The position numbers and the translations under genes were made by a program. Shown here piece by piece: positions 37,183-47,531 of a stretch of 64,000 bases of DNA. Numbering within the stretch: position 1 is the first letter of the stretch; every line of letters begins with the position of its first letter. The notes under the pieces were generated by a model. That model searched no databases. It had not been told where the DNA came from and worked only from the letters and a program-made list of their open reading frames with translations. The DNA lies in NCBI GenBank assembly GCA_004211435.1, contig SECS01000004.1, forward strand, positions 1 through 64,000, read 5' to 3'. The stretch comes from Novosphingobium sp. (GTDB taxonomy: Bacteria; Pseudomonadota; Alphaproteobacteria; Sphingomonadales; Sphingomonadaceae).

Positions 37183-37809
37183 GTGAAGGTCAAGCTTTCC
37201 AACATCGATGGTTCGGCCGGCAAGGGCGACATCGAGCTTTCGGATGCCGTGTTCGGTCTCGAACCGCGCGCCGACATCCTGCACCGCGTCGTCACCTGGC
37301 AGCTCGAAAATCGTCGCGGCATCGCCCGCGCGACCCGCGAGCGTTCGGACGTTGCCCGCACGGGCAAGAAGTTCGGCCGCCAGAAGGGGGGCGGTACCGC
37401 CCGTCACGGCGATCGTGCCGCTCCGGTCTTCATCGGCGGTGGTAAGGCTCACGGCGCCCGTCGCCGCGAGTTCGACATCTCGCTGAACAAGAAGATCCGC
37501 GCGCTCGGTCTCAAGATGGCGCTCTCGGCCAAGGCTCAGTCGGGTCTGATCGTGGTCGACACGCTCGAGCTCAAGGACGCCAAGACCAAGGCACTTTCGC
37601 TGCAGCTCGCCAAGGCGGGCTTCGGCAAGAAGGTCCTGATCATCGATGGCGAGCAGGTTGACGCCGGCTTCGCCCGCGCTGCCGGCAACCTCATCGGCGT
37701 GAACGTGCTCCCGGCCGTGGGCGCCAACGTCTACGACATCCTGAAGCATGATACGCTGGTGCTGACGCGCGCCGCGGTCGAAAAGCTGGAGGCGCGTTTC
37801 AATGGCTAA
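37183..37809 (+). CDS. rplD: 50S ribosomal protein L4
   Basis: 208 residues, GTG start 4 bases after the rplC stop, with AGGAGGG before it. L4 lines the exit tunnel through its extended loop, here the basic [16 protein letters not shown]. In E. coli L4 represses the S10 operon; the structured gap before rplC is a candidate target, by inference only. It overlaps rplW by 8 bases. Confidence 0.97.
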   Translation: MKVKLSNIDGSAGKGDIELSDAVFGLEPRADILHRVVTWQLENRRGIARATRERSDVARTGKKFGRQKGGGTARHGDRAAPVFIGGGKAHGARRREFDISLNKKIRALGLKMALSAKAQSGLIVVDTLELKDAKTKALSLQLAKAGFGKKVLIIDGEQVDAGFARAAGNLIGVNVLPAVGANVYDILKHDTLVLTRAAVEKLEARFNG

Positions 37810-38107
37810 GGACGCAATCGACACGCGTCACTACGACGTGATCGTGGCTCCCCACATCACCGAGAAGTCGACGCTGCTCAGCGAACACAACGCCGTGGTC
37901 TTCAAGGTTGCCGACAAGGCCACCAAGCCCGAGATCAAGGCTGCCGTCGAGGCGCTGTTCGATGTCAAGGTGGTGAGCGTGAACACGCTGACCCAGAAGG
38001 GCAAGACCAAGCGGTGGAAGGGCAAGCCCTATCGCCGTTCGGACGTCAAGAAGGCTGTCGTGACGCTGGCTGCAGGCCAGTCGATCGACGTCACCAGCGG
38101 AATCTGA
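37802..38107 (+). CDS. rplW: 50S ribosomal protein L23
   Basis: 101 residues (E. coli 100). L23 sits at the tunnel exit and is the docking site for SRP and trigger factor. Landmarks: [14 protein letters not shown] near the N-terminus and [19 protein letters not shown] in the extended loop. The start overlaps rplD by 8 bases. 10 bases separate it from rplB. Confidence 0.97.
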   Translation: MAKDAIDTRHYDVIVAPHITEKSTLLSEHNAVVFKVADKATKPEIKAAVEALFDVKVVSVNTLTQKGKTKRWKGKPYRRSDVKKAVVTLAAGQSIDVTSGI

Positions 38108-38117
38108 GGCGCGGATC

Positions 38118-38954
38118 ATGGCACTCAAGAACTATAACCCGACCAGCCCCGCGCGCCGCGGTCTGATCCTCGTCGACAAGTCGTCGCTTTGGAAGGGCAA
38201 GCCCCTCAAGGCGCTGACCGAAGGCCAGAGCAAGACCGGTGGCCGCAACAACAAGGGCCACGTGACCTCGCGCGGCATCGCCGGCGGCCACAAGCAGAAG
38301 TACCGCTTCATCGACTTCAAGCGTCGCAAGTGGGACCAGCCGGCCACCGTCGAGCGTCTGGAATACGATCCCAACCGCACGGCGTTCATCGCCCTCGTCA
38401 AGTACGAGGACGGCGAGCAGACCTACATCATCGCGCCGCAGCGTCTCGCGGTCGGTGACACGATCGTCGCCGGCGAAAAGACCGACGTGAAGCCGGGCAA
38501 TGCCATGCTTCTGTCGCAGATCCCGGTCGGCACCATCATCCACAACGTGGAGATGAAGCCGGGCAAGGGCGGGCAGATCGCCCGTTCGGCAGGCACCTAT
38601 GTCCAGCTCGTCGGTCGTGACCGCGGCATGGTCATCGTCCGTCTGAACTCGGGTGAGCAGCGCTACCTGCGCGGCGATTGCATGGGCACGGTTGGCGCGG
38701 TCTCGAACCCCGACAACTCGAACCAGAACCTCGCCAAGGCCGGTCGCAATCGCTGGAAGGGCATCCGCCCGCTGACCCGCGGCGTCGCCAAGAACCCGGT
38801 CGACCACCCGCACGGCGGTGGTGAAGGCCGGACCTCGGGCGGCCGTCACCCGGTCACGCCTTGGGGCAAGCCGACCAAGGGTGCGCGCACCCGCAACAAC
38901 AAGCAGACGGACAAGATGATTATCCGTTCGCGTCACGCGAAGAAGAAGAGGTAA
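38118..38954 (+). CDS. rplB: 50S ribosomal protein L2
   Basis: 278 residues (E. coli 273). L2 is needed for subunit association and peptidyl transfer. Landmarks: [10 protein letters not shown] at the N-terminus, the [20 protein letters not shown] loop, [17 protein letters not shown], the conserved C-terminal segment with the key His, and the basic tail SRHAKKKR. Directly before rpsS with 5 bases between. Confidence 0.98.
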   Translation: MALKNYNPTSPARRGLILVDKSSLWKGKPLKALTEGQSKTGGRNNKGHVTSRGIAGGHKQKYRFIDFKRRKWDQPATVERLEYDPNRTAFIALVKYEDGEQTYIIAPQRLAVGDTIVAGEKTDVKPGNAMLLSQIPVGTIIHNVEMKPGKGGQIARSAGTYVQLVGRDRGMVIVRLNSGEQRYLRGDCMGTVGAVSNPDNSNQNLAKAGRNRWKGIRPLTRGVAKNPVDHPHGGGEGRTSGGRHPVTPWGKPTKGARTRNNKQTDKMIIRSRHAKKKR

Positions 38955-38959
38955 CCGCC

Positions 38960-39238
38960 ATGGCACGTTCCGTCTGGAAAGGCCCCTTCGTCGACCTGCA
39001 CCTGCTCAAGAAGGCGGAAGCCGCGCAGGATGCCGGCAGCCGCGCTGGTCCGATCAAAACCTGGTCGCGCCGCTCGACGATCCTGCCGCAGTTCGTTGGT
39101 CTGACGTTCACCGTCTACAACGGTCACAAGTTCATCCCGGTCTCGGTCAACGAGGACATGGTCGGCCACAAGCTCGGTGAATTCGCGCCCACGCGCACGT
39201 TCCCCGGTCACGCCGCCGACAAGAAGGGCAAGCGCTAA
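38960..39238 (+). CDS. rpsS: 30S ribosomal protein S19
   Basis: 92 residues, as in E. coli. Head protein that contacts the A-site region with S13. [16 protein letters not shown] at the start and [15 protein letters not shown] near the end mark the family. GAAGAGG precedes the ATG at 38960. Its TAA shares one base with the rplV ATG. Confidence 0.97.
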   Translation: MARSVWKGPFVDLHLLKKAEAAQDAGSRAGPIKTWSRRSTILPQFVGLTFTVYNGHKFIPVSVNEDMVGHKLGEFAPTRTFPGHAADKKGKR

Positions 39239-39615
39239 TGGGCAAGGAAAAAGCTCCCCGTCGCGTCGGCGACAAGGAAGCCCTGTCGGTCGGCACGCAG
39301 ATCCGCGGTTCGGCCCAGAAGCTGAACCTGGTCGCTGCGCTGATCCGTGGCCGCAAGGCCGAGGACGCACTCAACATCCTGTCCTTCTCGAAGAAGGCCA
39401 TGGCGGTTGACGCGAAGAAGGTTCTCGCATCGGCGATCGCCAATGCCGAGAACAACCACAACCTGGACGTCGACGCCCTCGTGGTCGCCGAAGCCAGCGT
39501 GGGCAAGTCGATCACCATGAAGCGTTTCCACACGCGCGGCCGTGGCAAGTCCACGCGCATCCTGAAGCCGTTCAGCCGGCTGCGCATCGTGGTCCGCGAA
39601 GTCGAGGAGGCCTGA
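39238..39615 (+). CDS. rplV: 50S ribosomal protein L22
   Basis: 125 residues (E. coli 110). Its hairpin loop lines the exit tunnel. Landmarks: [20 protein letters not shown] and [20 protein letters not shown], with the [14 protein letters not shown] end. The ~15 extra residues are at the N-terminus ([18 protein letters not shown]). Starts in the stop codon of rpsS. Confidence 0.96.
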   Translation: MGKEKAPRRVGDKEALSVGTQIRGSAQKLNLVAALIRGRKAEDALNILSFSKKAMAVDAKKVLASAIANAENNHNLDVDALVVAEASVGKSITMKRFHTRGRGKSTRILKPFSRLRIVVREVEEA

Positions 39616-39618
39616 TCC

Positions 39619-40329
39619 ATGGGTCATAAGAGCAACCCGATCGGCCTGCGTCTGCAGATCAACCGGACCTGGGACAGCCGCTGGTACGCCGAAGGCAAGA
39701 GCTATGCGTCGATGCTTGAGGAAGACCTCAAGATGCGCAAGTTCATCATGACCTCGCTGCCGCAGGCCGCGATCTCCAAGGTCGTGATCGAGCGTCCCGC
39801 CAAGCTGTGCCGCGTGTCGATCTATGCCGCTCGTCCGGGCGTCATCATCGGCAAGAAGGGCGCCGACATCGAGAAGCTGCGCTCCGCGCTGGCCAAGCTG
39901 ACCAGCAGCGAAGTGAAGCTGAACATCGTCGAGATCCGCAAGCCGGAAGTCGATGCCAAGCTCGTTGCCCAGGGCATCGCCGACCAGCTCGTTCGCCGCG
40001 TGGCCTTCCGCCGTGCGATGAAGCGTGCCGTGCAGTCGGCTCTGCGTCTCGGTGCCGAAGGCATCAAGATCACCTGCGGTGGCCGTCTCGGCGGCGCCGA
40101 GATCGCTCGCGTCGAATGGTATCGCGAAGGTCGCGTGCCGCTCCACACGCTGCGCGCGCACATCGACTATGCCGAAGCCGAGGCGCTGACCGCCTATGGC
40201 ATCATCGGCATCAAGTGCTGGATCTTCAAGGGTGAGATCCTGGGCCACGATCCGTTGGCGCAGGAACGGCTGATGATGGAGGCTCAGACCTCCGGCGTGC
40301 GCCCGGCGCGCGAAGACCGCAGGAACTAA
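39619..40329 (+). CDS. rpsC: 30S ribosomal protein S3
   Basis: 236 residues (E. coli 233). mRNA entry-channel protein with two KH-like domains: [20 protein letters not shown] at the start, the KH GXXG-type loop [13 protein letters not shown], and the C-terminal [14 protein letters not shown]-like spacing, 3 bases after rplV. Confidence 0.98.
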   Translation: MGHKSNPIGLRLQINRTWDSRWYAEGKSYASMLEEDLKMRKFIMTSLPQAAISKVVIERPAKLCRVSIYAARPGVIIGKKGADIEKLRSALAKLTSSEVKLNIVEIRKPEVDAKLVAQGIADQLVRRVAFRRAMKRAVQSALRLGAEGIKITCGGRLGGAEIARVEWYREGRVPLHTLRAHIDYAEAEALTAYGIIGIKCWIFKGEILGHDPLAQERLMMEAQTSGVRPAREDRRN

Positions 40330-40332
40330 GCC

Positions 40333-40767
40333 ATGCTGCAACCTAAGAAAACCAAGTTCCGCAAGGCCTTCAAGGGCCGGATCAAGGGCGACGCCAAGGG
40401 CGGCACCGATCTGAACTTCGGTTCCTACGGCCTCAAGGCCCTGGAGCCCGAGCGGATCACCGCGCGCCAGATCGAAGCGGCTCGTCGTGCGATCACGCGT
40501 CACATCAAGCGCCAGGGTCGTCTCTGGATCCGCATCTTCCCGGACGTGCCGGTGACGAAGAAGCCCGCCGAAGTCCGCCAGGGCAAGGGCAAGGGTTCGA
40601 TCGAATACTGGGCAGCCCGCGTGAAGCCGGGTCGCATCCTGTTCGAGCTCGACGGCGTTGCCGGCCCGCTGGCCGCCGAGGCCTTCAGCCGCGCGGCGAT
40701 GAAGCTGCCGATCAAGACCAAGGTCGTCGCCCGTCTCGGCGACACCTCGCACCTGGGAGGCGAATGA
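40333..40767 (+). CDS. rplP: 50S ribosomal protein L16
   Basis: 144 residues (E. coli 136). Organises the A site; landmarks [29 protein letters not shown] and [16 protein letters not shown]. The overlapping rpmC begins in its stop codon. Three bases separate it from rpsC. Confidence 0.98.
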   Translation: MLQPKKTKFRKAFKGRIKGDAKGGTDLNFGSYGLKALEPERITARQIEAARRAITRHIKRQGRLWIRIFPDVPVTKKPAEVRQGKGKGSIEYWAARVKPGRILFELDGVAGPLAAEAFSRAAMKLPIKTKVVARLGDTSHLGGE

Positions 40768-40988
40768 TGGCCGCCGCTAAGAACTCGAACAAGGTCGGTG
40801 ACTTCCGCGCCAAGACCGACGACCAGCTTTCGGCTGACCTCGGCGATCTGAAGCGCGAGGCGTTCAACCTGCGCTTCCAGGCCGCGACGAACCAGCTGGA
40901 GCGTCCGGCGCGCATCAAGGAAGTGCGCCGCGATATCGCCCGTATCAAGACGCTGCAGACTGAGCGTACTCAGTCGCCCAAGGCGTAA
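40767..40988 (+). CDS. rpmC: 50S ribosomal protein L29
   Basis: 73 residues from the ATG at 40767 (E. coli 63); a Met one codon upstream is possible. GGGAGG at 40755-40760 spaces 6 bases from 40767 and only 3 from 40764. L29 sits at the tunnel exit next to L23. [20 protein letters not shown] is the family helix pair. The ATG shares a base with the rplP stop. Confidence 0.95.
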   Translation: MAAAKNSNKVGDFRAKTDDQLSADLGDLKREAFNLRFQAATNQLERPARIKEVRRDIARIKTLQTERTQSPKA

Positions 40989-40998
40989 GGAGCCAACG

Positions 40999-41268
40999 AT
41001 GCCCAAGCGTATCCTCGTCGGGACCGTTGTTTCCGATAAGACCGACAAGACCGTGGTCGTGAAGGTCGAGCGTAAGGTGAAGCACCCGCTCTACGGGAAG
41101 ATCATCCGCCGTTCGAAGAAGTATCACGCCCACGACGAAGACAATGCCTACAAGGCCGGCGAGACCGTGCGCATCGAGGAAACTCGGCCGCTGTCGAAGC
41201 TGAAGACGTGGAAGGTCATCGACCGCGTCCAGGCCGGCAAGGGCACCGCGATCGAAGCGGACGTCTAA
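40999..41268 (+). CDS. rpsQ: 30S ribosomal protein S17
   Basis: 89 residues (E. coli 84). OB-fold primary 16S binder; [20 protein letters not shown] and [14 protein letters not shown] are the family signature. AAGGAG precedes the ATG. A 62-base gap to rplN follows, the usual S10/spc operon boundary, without a terminator that I can see. Confidence 0.97.
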   Translation: MPKRILVGTVVSDKTDKTVVVKVERKVKHPLYGKIIRRSKKYHAHDEDNAYKAGETVRIEETRPLSKLKTWKVIDRVQAGKGTAIEADV

Positions 41269-41330
41269 GTCAGACTATTTCGGAACTGCCGGGCATGTCT
41301 CGGTAAGCCAGTTGAGAAGGAACCGGATCA

Positions 41331-41699
41331 ATGATCCAGATGCAGTCCAATCTCGACGTCGCGGACAACAGCGGCGCAAAGCGCGTCCAGTGCATCAAGG
41401 TGCTGGGCGGGTCTAAGCGTCGTTTTGCCGGCGTCGGCGACATCATCGTGGTGTCGATCAAGGAAGCCCAGCCGCGCGCACGCGTGAAGAAGGGCGACGT
41501 TCACCGTGCGGTTATCGTGCGTACCCGCAAGGACGTACGCCGTGCCGACGGTTCGGTGATCCGCTTCGACAGCAACGCTGCCGTGCTGATCAACAAGAAC
41601 GAGGAGCCCATCGGCACCCGTATCTTCGGCCCCGTGGTGCGCGAACTGCGCGGCCGTGGCTTCATGAAGATCATCTCGCTCGCGCCGGAGGTGCTGTAA
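41331..41699 (+). CDS. rplN: 50S ribosomal protein L14
   Basis: 122 residues (E. coli 123). Interface protein; [20 protein letters not shown] and [14 protein letters not shown] are family ends. First gene of the classical spc operon. GAAGG-type ribosome site. The stop overlaps the rplX start by one base. Confidence 0.98.
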   Translation: MIQMQSNLDVADNSGAKRVQCIKVLGGSKRRFAGVGDIIVVSIKEAQPRARVKKGDVHRAVIVRTRKDVRRADGSVIRFDSNAAVLINKNEEPIGTRIFGPVVRELRGRGFMKIISLAPEVL

Positions 41700-42019
41700 T
41701 GGCCGCCGCTAAGATCAAGAAGGGCGACTCCGTCGTCGTCCGCTCGGGCAAGGACAAGGGCCGTACCGGTACCGTCCTTCAGGTGCTGCCGAAGGACGAA
41801 AAGGTGCTCGTTTCGGGCATCAACGTCGCGACGCGTCACAAGAAGCCCACGCAGGGTGACCCCAACGGCGGCATCGACCGTCGCGAGGCGCCGATGCACA
41901 TTTCGAAGGTGAGCCTGGCCGATCCCAAGGATGGCAAGGCGACCCGCGTCCGTTTCGAAACCAAGGACGGCAAGAAGGTCCGTGTGGCCGTGAAGTCCGG
42001 GGAGACGATCGATGGCTGA
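41699..42019 (+). CDS. rplX: 50S ribosomal protein L24
   Basis: 106 residues (E. coli 104). KOW-motif initiator of 50S assembly: [20 protein letters not shown] near the start. Starts in the rplN stop codon and overlaps rplE by 8 bases. Confidence 0.97.
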   Translation: MAAAKIKKGDSVVVRSGKDKGRTGTVLQVLPKDEKVLVSGINVATRHKKPTQGDPNGGIDRREAPMHISKVSLADPKDGKATRVRFETKDGKKVRVAVKSGETIDG

Positions 42020-42593
42020 TAAGTACACGCCGCGCCTTCGTACCAAGTACGATGAGCAGATCGCCAAGGCTATGACCGAGAAGTTCGGTTACAAGAACGC
42101 CATGGAGATCCCCAAGATCGAGAAGATCACGCTCAACATGGGCGTGGGCGAGGGCACGCAGGACCGCAAGAAGGTCACGACTGCCGTCGAGGAAATGGAA
42201 AAGATCGCCGGCCAGAAGGCCGTGGTCACCAAGGCCAAGAAGTCGATCGCCCAGTTCAAGCTGCGCGAAGGCATGGCGATCGGCTGCAAGGTCACCTTGC
42301 GTCGTGAGCGCATGTACGAGTTCCTCGACCGTCTGATCACGGTCGCGATGCCCCGCATCCGCGACTTCCGTGGCCTGAACCCGAAGAGCTTCGACGGTCG
42401 CGGCAACTACGCGATGGGTCTCAAGGAACAGATCATCTTCCCCGAGATCAGCTACGACCAGATCGAGAAGGTGCGTGGCATGGACATCATCGTCACCACC
42501 ACCGCGAAGACCGACGAGGAAGCGCGCGAGCTGCTTCGCCTGTTCGGTTTCCCGTTCCCGCAGGATGCTGCTGAACAGCAGCAGGCCGCGTGA
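42012..42593 (+). CDS. rplE: 50S ribosomal protein L5
   Basis: 193 residues (E. coli 179). Binds 5S rRNA. Landmarks: [31 protein letters not shown] and [14 protein letters not shown]. The extra length is mostly a C-terminal tail with QQQAA. Overlaps rplX by 8 bases; 29 bases to rpsN. Confidence 0.97.
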   Translation: MADKYTPRLRTKYDEQIAKAMTEKFGYKNAMEIPKIEKITLNMGVGEGTQDRKKVTTAVEEMEKIAGQKAVVTKAKKSIAQFKLREGMAIGCKVTLRRERMYEFLDRLITVAMPRIRDFRGLNPKSFDGRGNYAMGLKEQIIFPEISYDQIEKVRGMDIIVTTTAKTDEEARELLRLFGFPFPQDAAEQQQAA

Positions 42594-42622
42594 TCCAGAT
42601 TTGAAGAAGAGAGCTTAAGTCC

Positions 42623-42928
42623 ATGGCGAAACTGAGTTCCGTGAACAAGAACGAGAAGCGCAAGAAGCTCGTTCAGAAGTATGCCGCGAAGTACGCTGCG
42701 CTCAAGGCCCAGGCCAACGATGAATCGCTCGACGAAACCGAGCGCCTCATTGCCCGCCTGAAGCTGGCCGAGATCCCGCGGAACGGCAATCCGACCCGGG
42801 TGCGCAACCGCTGCGCCACCACCGGCCGCCCGCGCGGCTATTATCGCAAGTTCGGCCTTTGCCGTATCGAGCTGCGGGACAAGGGCAACAAGGGCCTTAT
42901 CCCCGGCCTGACGAAGTCGAGCTGGTAA
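42623..42928 (+). CDS. rpsN: 30S ribosomal protein S14
   Basis: 101 residues, the long form without the four-cysteine zinc motif, as in E. coli. [20 protein letters not shown] and the C-terminal GLTKSSW fix the family. Head protein near S19. Preceded by GAAGAAGAGAG. Confidence 0.97.
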   Translation: MAKLSSVNKNEKRKKLVQKYAAKYAALKAQANDESLDETERLIARLKLAEIPRNGNPTRVRNRCATTGRPRGYYRKFGLCRIELRDKGNKGLIPGLTKSSW

Positions 42929-42937
42929 GGAATAGCG

Positions 42938-43333
42938 ATGGCACTGACCGATCCCCTGGGTGATATGCTCACCCGCATCCGCAACGGCCAGCGGGCGAAG
43001 AAGGACGCAGTCCTTTCGCCGGCGTCGAAGCTGCGTGCGAACGTGCTCGAGGTCCTCCAGCGTGAGGGCTACATCCGCGGCTACAGCGAGGACGCCACCG
43101 GCGCCCACCCGCAGCTGCGCATCGAGCTCAAGTATTTCGAAGGCGAGCCGGCGATCAAGCACGTCGCTCGCGTCTCCAAGCCGGGCCGCCGCGTCTACTC
43201 GGGTTCCAAGGAACTTCCGGTGATCCGCAACGGTCTTGGCATCACCATCGTCTCGACGCCCAAGGGCGTGCTTTCGGATGCCGAAGCACGCGCCCAGAAC
43301 GTCGGCGGCGAAGTGCTCGCGGAGGTGTTCTGA
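42938..43333 (+). CDS. rpsH: 30S ribosomal protein S8
   Basis: 131 residues (E. coli 130). Binds 16S helix 21; in E. coli it is the spc operon repressor. [16 protein letters not shown] at the start and [19 protein letters not shown] near the end. Its stop shares a base with the rplF ATG. Confidence 0.97.
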   Translation: MALTDPLGDMLTRIRNGQRAKKDAVLSPASKLRANVLEVLQREGYIRGYSEDATGAHPQLRIELKYFEGEPAIKHVARVSKPGRRVYSGSKELPVIRNGLGITIVSTPKGVLSDAEARAQNVGGEVLAEVF

Positions 43334-43866
43334 TGAGCCGCATTGGTAAAGTGCCGGTCACGGTGCCCGCGGGTGTAACCGCGGACATCGCCAACGGCGT
43401 CCTCACCGTGAAGGGCCCCAAGGGCACTCTCACGCTCGCTCTGCGCGACGAGATCAGCTATTCGGTCGAAGACGGCAAGATCCTGGTCAAGCCGGCCAAC
43501 GACACCAAGCAGGCACGTGCCTTCTGGGGCATGCAGCGCACTCTGGTCAGCAACCTGGTGACGGGCGTCACCGACGGTTACTCGAAGACCCTGCTGATCA
43601 CCGGTGTCGGCTATCGTGCCAATTCGCAGGGCAAGAACCTGAAGCTGCAGCTCGGCTACAGCCACGACGTCGACTTCGCGATCCCCGAGGGGATCGAGAT
43701 CAAGACCCCGGATAACACCACGGTCGAGATCATCGGCATCGACAAGCAGAAGGTCGGGCAGGTTGCGGCCGAGATCCGTCGCTGGCGCAAGCCCGAGCCT
43801 TACAAGGGCAAGGGTATCAAGTACCGCGGCGAGTTCATCTTCCGCAAGGAAGGGAAGAAGAAGTAA
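43333..43866 (+). CDS. rplF: 50S ribosomal protein L6
   Basis: 177 residues, as in E. coli. Near the factor-binding site. [30 protein letters not shown] and [11 protein letters not shown] mark the family. Starts in the rpsH stop codon and ends in the rplR start codon. Confidence 0.98.
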   Translation: MSRIGKVPVTVPAGVTADIANGVLTVKGPKGTLTLALRDEISYSVEDGKILVKPANDTKQARAFWGMQRTLVSNLVTGVTDGYSKTLLITGVGYRANSQGKNLKLQLGYSHDVDFAIPEGIEIKTPDNTTVEIIGIDKQKVGQVAAEIRRWRKPEPYKGKGIKYRGEFIFRKEGKKK

Positions 43867-44216
43867 TGGCCAAGCTTTCGCTTTTCGATCGCCGCAAGCG
43901 GCGTGTCCGCACCGCCCTGAAGGCTCGCGCCGGTGGGCGTCCCCGTCTGTCCGTGCATCGCTCGGGCCGGCACATCTATGCCCAGATCATCGACGACGCC
44001 GAGGGCCGTACGGTCGCCGCTGCGTCGACGCTGACCAAGGGCAGCAAGGGTCCCGGCGCCACGACCGAGGCGGCCGCCAAGGTGGGCAAGGAGCTCGCCG
44101 AGGCCGCCAAGAAGGCTGGCGTGACCACCGTCGTGTTCGATCGCGGCGGCTTCCTGTTCCATGGCCGCGTCAAGGCGCTGGCCGACGCCGCGCGTGAAGG
44201 CGGGCTGGAGTTCTGA
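43866..44216 (+). CDS. rplR: 50S ribosomal protein L18
   Basis: 116 residues (E. coli 117). 5S rRNA binder: [20 protein letters not shown] and the C-terminal [20 protein letters not shown]. One-base overlaps on both sides. Confidence 0.97.
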   Translation: MAKLSLFDRRKRRVRTALKARAGGRPRLSVHRSGRHIYAQIIDDAEGRTVAAASTLTKGSKGPGATTEAAAKVGKELAEAAKKAGVTTVVFDRGGFLFHGRVKALADAAREGGLEF

Positions 44217-45031
44217 TGATGGCAGACGAAAACAACAACGAAGCGCCGGCCGTCGACACGCCGATCGCTGCGGAAAACCCGCAGGGTGCCGACAACGCTG
44301 GCGAAACGCGCGAAACCAGCGCGGGCAGCGCGCCTTCGGGCGGTCGTGGTCCTGGTGGCCCCGGCGGCAACCGTGGTCCCGGCGGCGGTCGTGGCCGTGG
44401 CGGCAACGATCGTGGCGGCGGTGGCCGTGACGGCAACCGTGGCCGTGGTGGTCGCGACGATCGTCGTGGCGGCCGTGGCGGCGACGACGAGGGCGGCGAA
44501 GAGCTGATCGAGAAGCTGGTTCACATCAACCGCGTCTCGAAGACGGTCAAGGGCGGCAAGCGCTTCGGCTTCGCGGCGCTGGTCGTCGTGGGCGACGGCA
44601 AGGGCCGTGTCGGCTTCGGTCATGGCAAGGCGCGCGAAGTGCCGGAAGCCATCACCAAGGCGACGGCTTCGGCCAAGAAGAAGATGGTCCGCGTTCCGCT
44701 CAAGGAAGGCCGCACCCTGCATCACGACGGCAAGGGCCGTTTCGGTGCCGGCAAGGTCAACCTGCGCTCGGCTCCGGCCGGTACGGGCATCATCGCCGGT
44801 GGCCCGATGCGCGCCGTCTTCGAGAGCCTGGGCGTTGCCGACGTGGTGACCAAGTCGGTCGGCACTTCGAACCCCTACAACATGATCCGCGCCACCTTCG
44901 ACGCTCTGGTCGAGCAGACCTCGCCGAAGTCGGTCGCGCAGCGTCGCGGCAAGAAGGTCGCCGACCTGCTCGGTCGCGGTGGTGCCACCACGGTGGAGGC
45001 TGAAGCCGCCGCCGAAGCGATTACGGAGTAA
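44216..45031 (+). CDS. rpsE: 30S ribosomal protein S5 with RG-rich N-terminal extension
   Basis: 271 residues, about 100 more than E. coli S5 (167). The S5 core begins near residue 96 ([19 protein letters not shown]) and is complete ([36 protein letters not shown]). Residues 1-40 are acidic/Ala-rich and residues about 42-90 form an Arg/Gly tract with many RGG repeats, like RNA-binding disordered regions. The first ATG shares a base with the rplR stop; a second Met follows at once. The reading frame is intact, so this is a real extension, not a frameshift. Confidence 0.95.
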   Translation: MMADENNNEAPAVDTPIAAENPQGADNAGETRETSAGSAPSGGRGPGGPGGNRGPGGGRGRGGNDRGGGGRDGNRGRGGRDDRRGGRGGDDEGGEELIEKLVHINRVSKTVKGGKRFGFAALVVVGDGKGRVGFGHGKAREVPEAITKATASAKKKMVRVPLKEGRTLHHDGKGRFGAGKVNLRSAPAGTGIIAGGPMRAVFESLGVADVVTKSVGTSNPYNMIRATFDALVEQTSPKSVAQRRGKKVADLLGRGGATTVEAEAAAEAITE

Positions 45032-45036
45032 GCGCG

Positions 45037-45213
45037 ATGGCCAAGATCAAGATCAAGCAGATCGGTTCGCCGATCCGTCGGCCGGAAAGCCAGAAGAAGA
45101 TCCTCATCGGCCTCGGCCTCGGCAAGATGAATCGTGTCGTCGAGCTCGAGGACACCGCTGAGGTTCGTGGCGCGATCGCCAAGCTGCCGCACATGGTGGC
45201 CGTGGTCGACTGA
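45037..45213 (+). CDS. rpmD: 50S ribosomal protein L30
   Basis: 58 residues (E. coli 59). [20 protein letters not shown] and [18 protein letters not shown] match the family. It starts 5 bases after rpsE. In most bacteria rplO follows at once; here an intrinsic terminator lies 29 bases after the stop and rplO is about 3.9 kb further on. Confidence 0.95.
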   Translation: MAKIKIKQIGSPIRRPESQKKILIGLGLGKMNRVVELEDTAEVRGAIAKLPHMVAVVD

Positions 45214-45242
45214 TCGCTTCGCCGACATAGCGAAACAACAGG

Positions 45243-45269
45243 AAGCTCCGACGAAAGTCGGGGCTTTTT
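45243..45269 (+). terminator. Intrinsic terminator after rpmD
   Basis: AAGCTCCGAC (45243-45252), GAAA tetraloop, GTCGGGGCTT (45257-45266), with a run of five T spanning 45265-45269. Ten continuous pairs with one G-T wobble. One of the best-formed intrinsic terminators in the window. Confidence 0.9.
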
Positions 45270-45353
45270 GTTTGTCTTACGTTCTCTCCGAAAGGGCGAT
45301 TTCAGGATTTTGTTAGGCAAGTTTTGTCAAAAACACCGACATGCGAGGCGATC

Positions 45354-47525
45354 GTGCGGTGTCCTGACAGAGCGGAAAACGAAGCCGAGAGGCTTCGTGC
45401 CCTGGCCGAATACGGCCTGGATCCGCAGGCGGGCTTGCCCAGCCTCGATCCCATCGTCGACCTCGCCGCGCGCCTGTTCGACTGCCCGGCTGCGGCGGTC
45501 AACATGATCGGCGACGACCACGTGTTCCTCGCCGCCAATCACGGCATCGGCGAATGCGACCTGCGCCGGGACGTCTCGTTCTGCGCCCATGCGATCAATC
45601 AGGACGAGGTCATGGTGGTCGAGGACGCCACGCTCGATCCGCGCTTCCACGACAATCCGATCGTCGCCGCCGGCATGATCCGCTTCTACGCCGGTGTCGC
45701 GCTGCGTTCGCCCTCGGGCCATGCGCTCGGCGCGCTCTGCGTGCTCGACGACAAGCCGCGTGCCGGCTTCTCGCAGCGCGATCGTACGCAGCTGCGCGAA
45801 CTTGCGGGGCTGGTCTCCGACAAGCTCGAACTGCGCCGCATCGGAGCGCTGGCCGAGATGAGCCCGAACCGTTTCGAGGCGAGCGCGGCGACTTCGCCCA
45901 AGGCGATCCTCTGTTTCGACGAAAGCGGGCTGATCAGCACCTGCAACACCGCCGCCTGCCTGATGTTCGATCGCAGCCTCGACGAAATGGTCGGGCAGTC
46001 CATCGACGTTCTGATAGATTCCGGCGACCGCGCGCTCGCCCATTCGGCCATCGCCCGCGTTCGCAGCGGCGGTCTGCCGCTCAACGTGGGCACGCCGATG
46101 ATCGGGCTGCGCCGCGACGGCTCGCAGTTTCCGGGCGAACTCCACTGGTCGCGTTGGTACGAAGGCGACGACATGCATTTCGGCGTGATCGTCGAGGACA
46201 TGACCGAGAAGCGGCGCGAGCACGACGCGCTCTACCACCTCGCCAACTACGACGCGCTGACCGACCTGCCGAACCGGAACCTGCTCCATCGCCGGATGGA
46301 GGAAACCCTGGTCGAGGGTGGCACGGCGGCGGTGATCTTCACCGATCTCGACGGGCTGACCGACATCAACAACACGCTCGGCCATGGCGCCGGCGACCGC
46401 GTGCTGGCGCTGGCCGCCGAGCAGATTCGCGCCGCCTTGCCCGCCAGCGCGGTTCTGGCGCGGGTCGGCGATGCCGAGTTCGCGACCCTGCTGGCCGATT
46501 GCGACCCGGGGACCATCGGCGCGATAGCGCGCACGATCAATGCCGCGGCGGCGCGTCCGATCCTGGTCGATGGGCACGAGGTCCGCCTCGTCGGCAGTTC
46601 GGGCATGGCGATCGCGCCCGAGCACGGCCAGACCGCCGAGGCCCTGATGGGCAGTGCCGAGCTCGCATTGTTCCACGCCCACAGCACCGGCCGCGGCGCG
46701 ACCGTGCTCTACATGCCCAGCCTGCGGGCCGAGGCCGTCGCCAGGCGCATGTACGATGCCGAACTCCACCGGGCCTGGGAGCGCAAGGAATTCGTCCTGT
46801 TCTACCAGCCGCAGGTGCGGCTCGCGGACGGCACGGTGACTGGCGCCGAGGCGCTGATCCGCTGGCGCCATCCGGTGCGTGGCCTGTTGCCGCCCGCCGC
46901 GTTCCTGCCCGCGCTCGAGGCCGGCGTGCTGGCCGCGCCCGTCGGGCAATGGGTGATCGAGACCGCCTGTGCCCAGGCAGCGCTCTGGCGCAAGTCGCAA
47001 CCGAACTTCCGCATGAGCGTGAATCTGTCCGCGGCGCAGTTCCGCGAGGGCGATCTGCCGGGCAAGGTCGCTTCTGCGCTTGCCGCGCACGGACTGCCGC
47101 CCGAGGCGCTCGAACTCGAGATCACCGAGAACATCATCCTCGATCAGCAGGACACGCTGCTCGGCCAGCTCGAGCAGTTGCGCGCGCTCGGCGTCGTGCT
47201 CTCGTTCGACGATTTCGGCACGGGTTTCGCGTCGCTCAATCTGCTGCGCAACTTCCCGGTGACTCAGATCAAGATCGACAAGGGCTTCACCCAGCTCATG
47301 CAGACCTCGCCCAAGGACCAGGTCATCGTCGTCGGATTGATCAACATGGCGCACCAGCTCGGCCTCACGGTCGTGGCCGAGGGCATCGAGAATCGCGCCG
47401 ACGCCGAGTTCCTGAGCGCGCACGGCTGCGAGAAGGGGCAGGGCTATGCCTTCGGCAAGCCCGTGCCCGCGGCGCTTTTTGCCGAGTGCTTCTGCCCGCG
47501 CCGCGACGACCTGCGCAGCGCCTGA
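45354..47525 (+). CDS. GAF-PAS-GGDEF-EAL cyclic-di-GMP signalling protein
   Basis: About 723 residues. Order: GAF domain (about 15-165), PAS (about 180-290), GGDEF (about 300-460), EAL (about 475-715). The GGDEF site is degenerate (RVGDAEF in place of GGDEF), so cyclase activity is unlikely. The EAL domain looks active: EALIRWRHP, LSFDDFGTGF, KIDKGF and AEGIE are kept. It is thus probably a c-di-GMP phosphodiesterase tuned by GAF/PAS input and perhaps by GTP at the GGDEF domain. The GTG at 45354 has GAGG 5 bases upstream; a TTG 10 codons earlier is an alternative. It sits inside the spc operon, convergent with a glycosyltransferase. Confidence 0.9.
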   Translation: MRCPDRAENEAERLRALAEYGLDPQAGLPSLDPIVDLAARLFDCPAAAVNMIGDDHVFLAANHGIGECDLRRDVSFCAHAINQDEVMVVEDATLDPRFHDNPIVAAGMIRFYAGVALRSPSGHALGALCVLDDKPRAGFSQRDRTQLRELAGLVSDKLELRRIGALAEMSPNRFEASAATSPKAILCFDESGLISTCNTAACLMFDRSLDEMVGQSIDVLIDSGDRALAHSAIARVRSGGLPLNVGTPMIGLRRDGSQFPGELHWSRWYEGDDMHFGVIVEDMTEKRREHDALYHLANYDALTDLPNRNLLHRRMEETLVEGGTAAVIFTDLDGLTDINNTLGHGAGDRVLALAAEQIRAALPASAVLARVGDAEFATLLADCDPGTIGAIARTINAAAARPILVDGHEVRLVGSSGMAIAPEHGQTAEALMGSAELALFHAHSTGRGATVLYMPSLRAEAVARRMYDAELHRAWERKEFVLFYQPQVRLADGTVTGAEALIRWRHPVRGLLPPAAFLPALEAGVLAAPVGQWVIETACAQAALWRKSQPNFRMSVNLSAAQFREGDLPGKVASALAAHGLPPEALELEITENIILDQQDTLLGQLEQLRALGVVLSFDDFGTGFASLNLLRNFPVTQIKIDKGFTQLMQTSPKDQVIVVGLINMAHQLGLTVVAEGIENRADAEFLSAHGCEKGQGYAFGKPVPAALFAECFCPRRDDLRSA

Positions 47526-47531
47526 GGCGCG

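Noticed and set aside
44330-44500. Repeat-like GGTCGTGG sequence in rpsE as a tandem repeat or error
   Set aside because: It keeps the reading frame and encodes an Arg/Gly tract joined to a complete S5 core; explained as coding sequence.
45324-45353. TTG start 10 codons upstream for the EAL protein
   Set aside because: Only a weak AGG precedes it, while the GTG at 45354 has GAGG at 5 bases; kept as an alternative.
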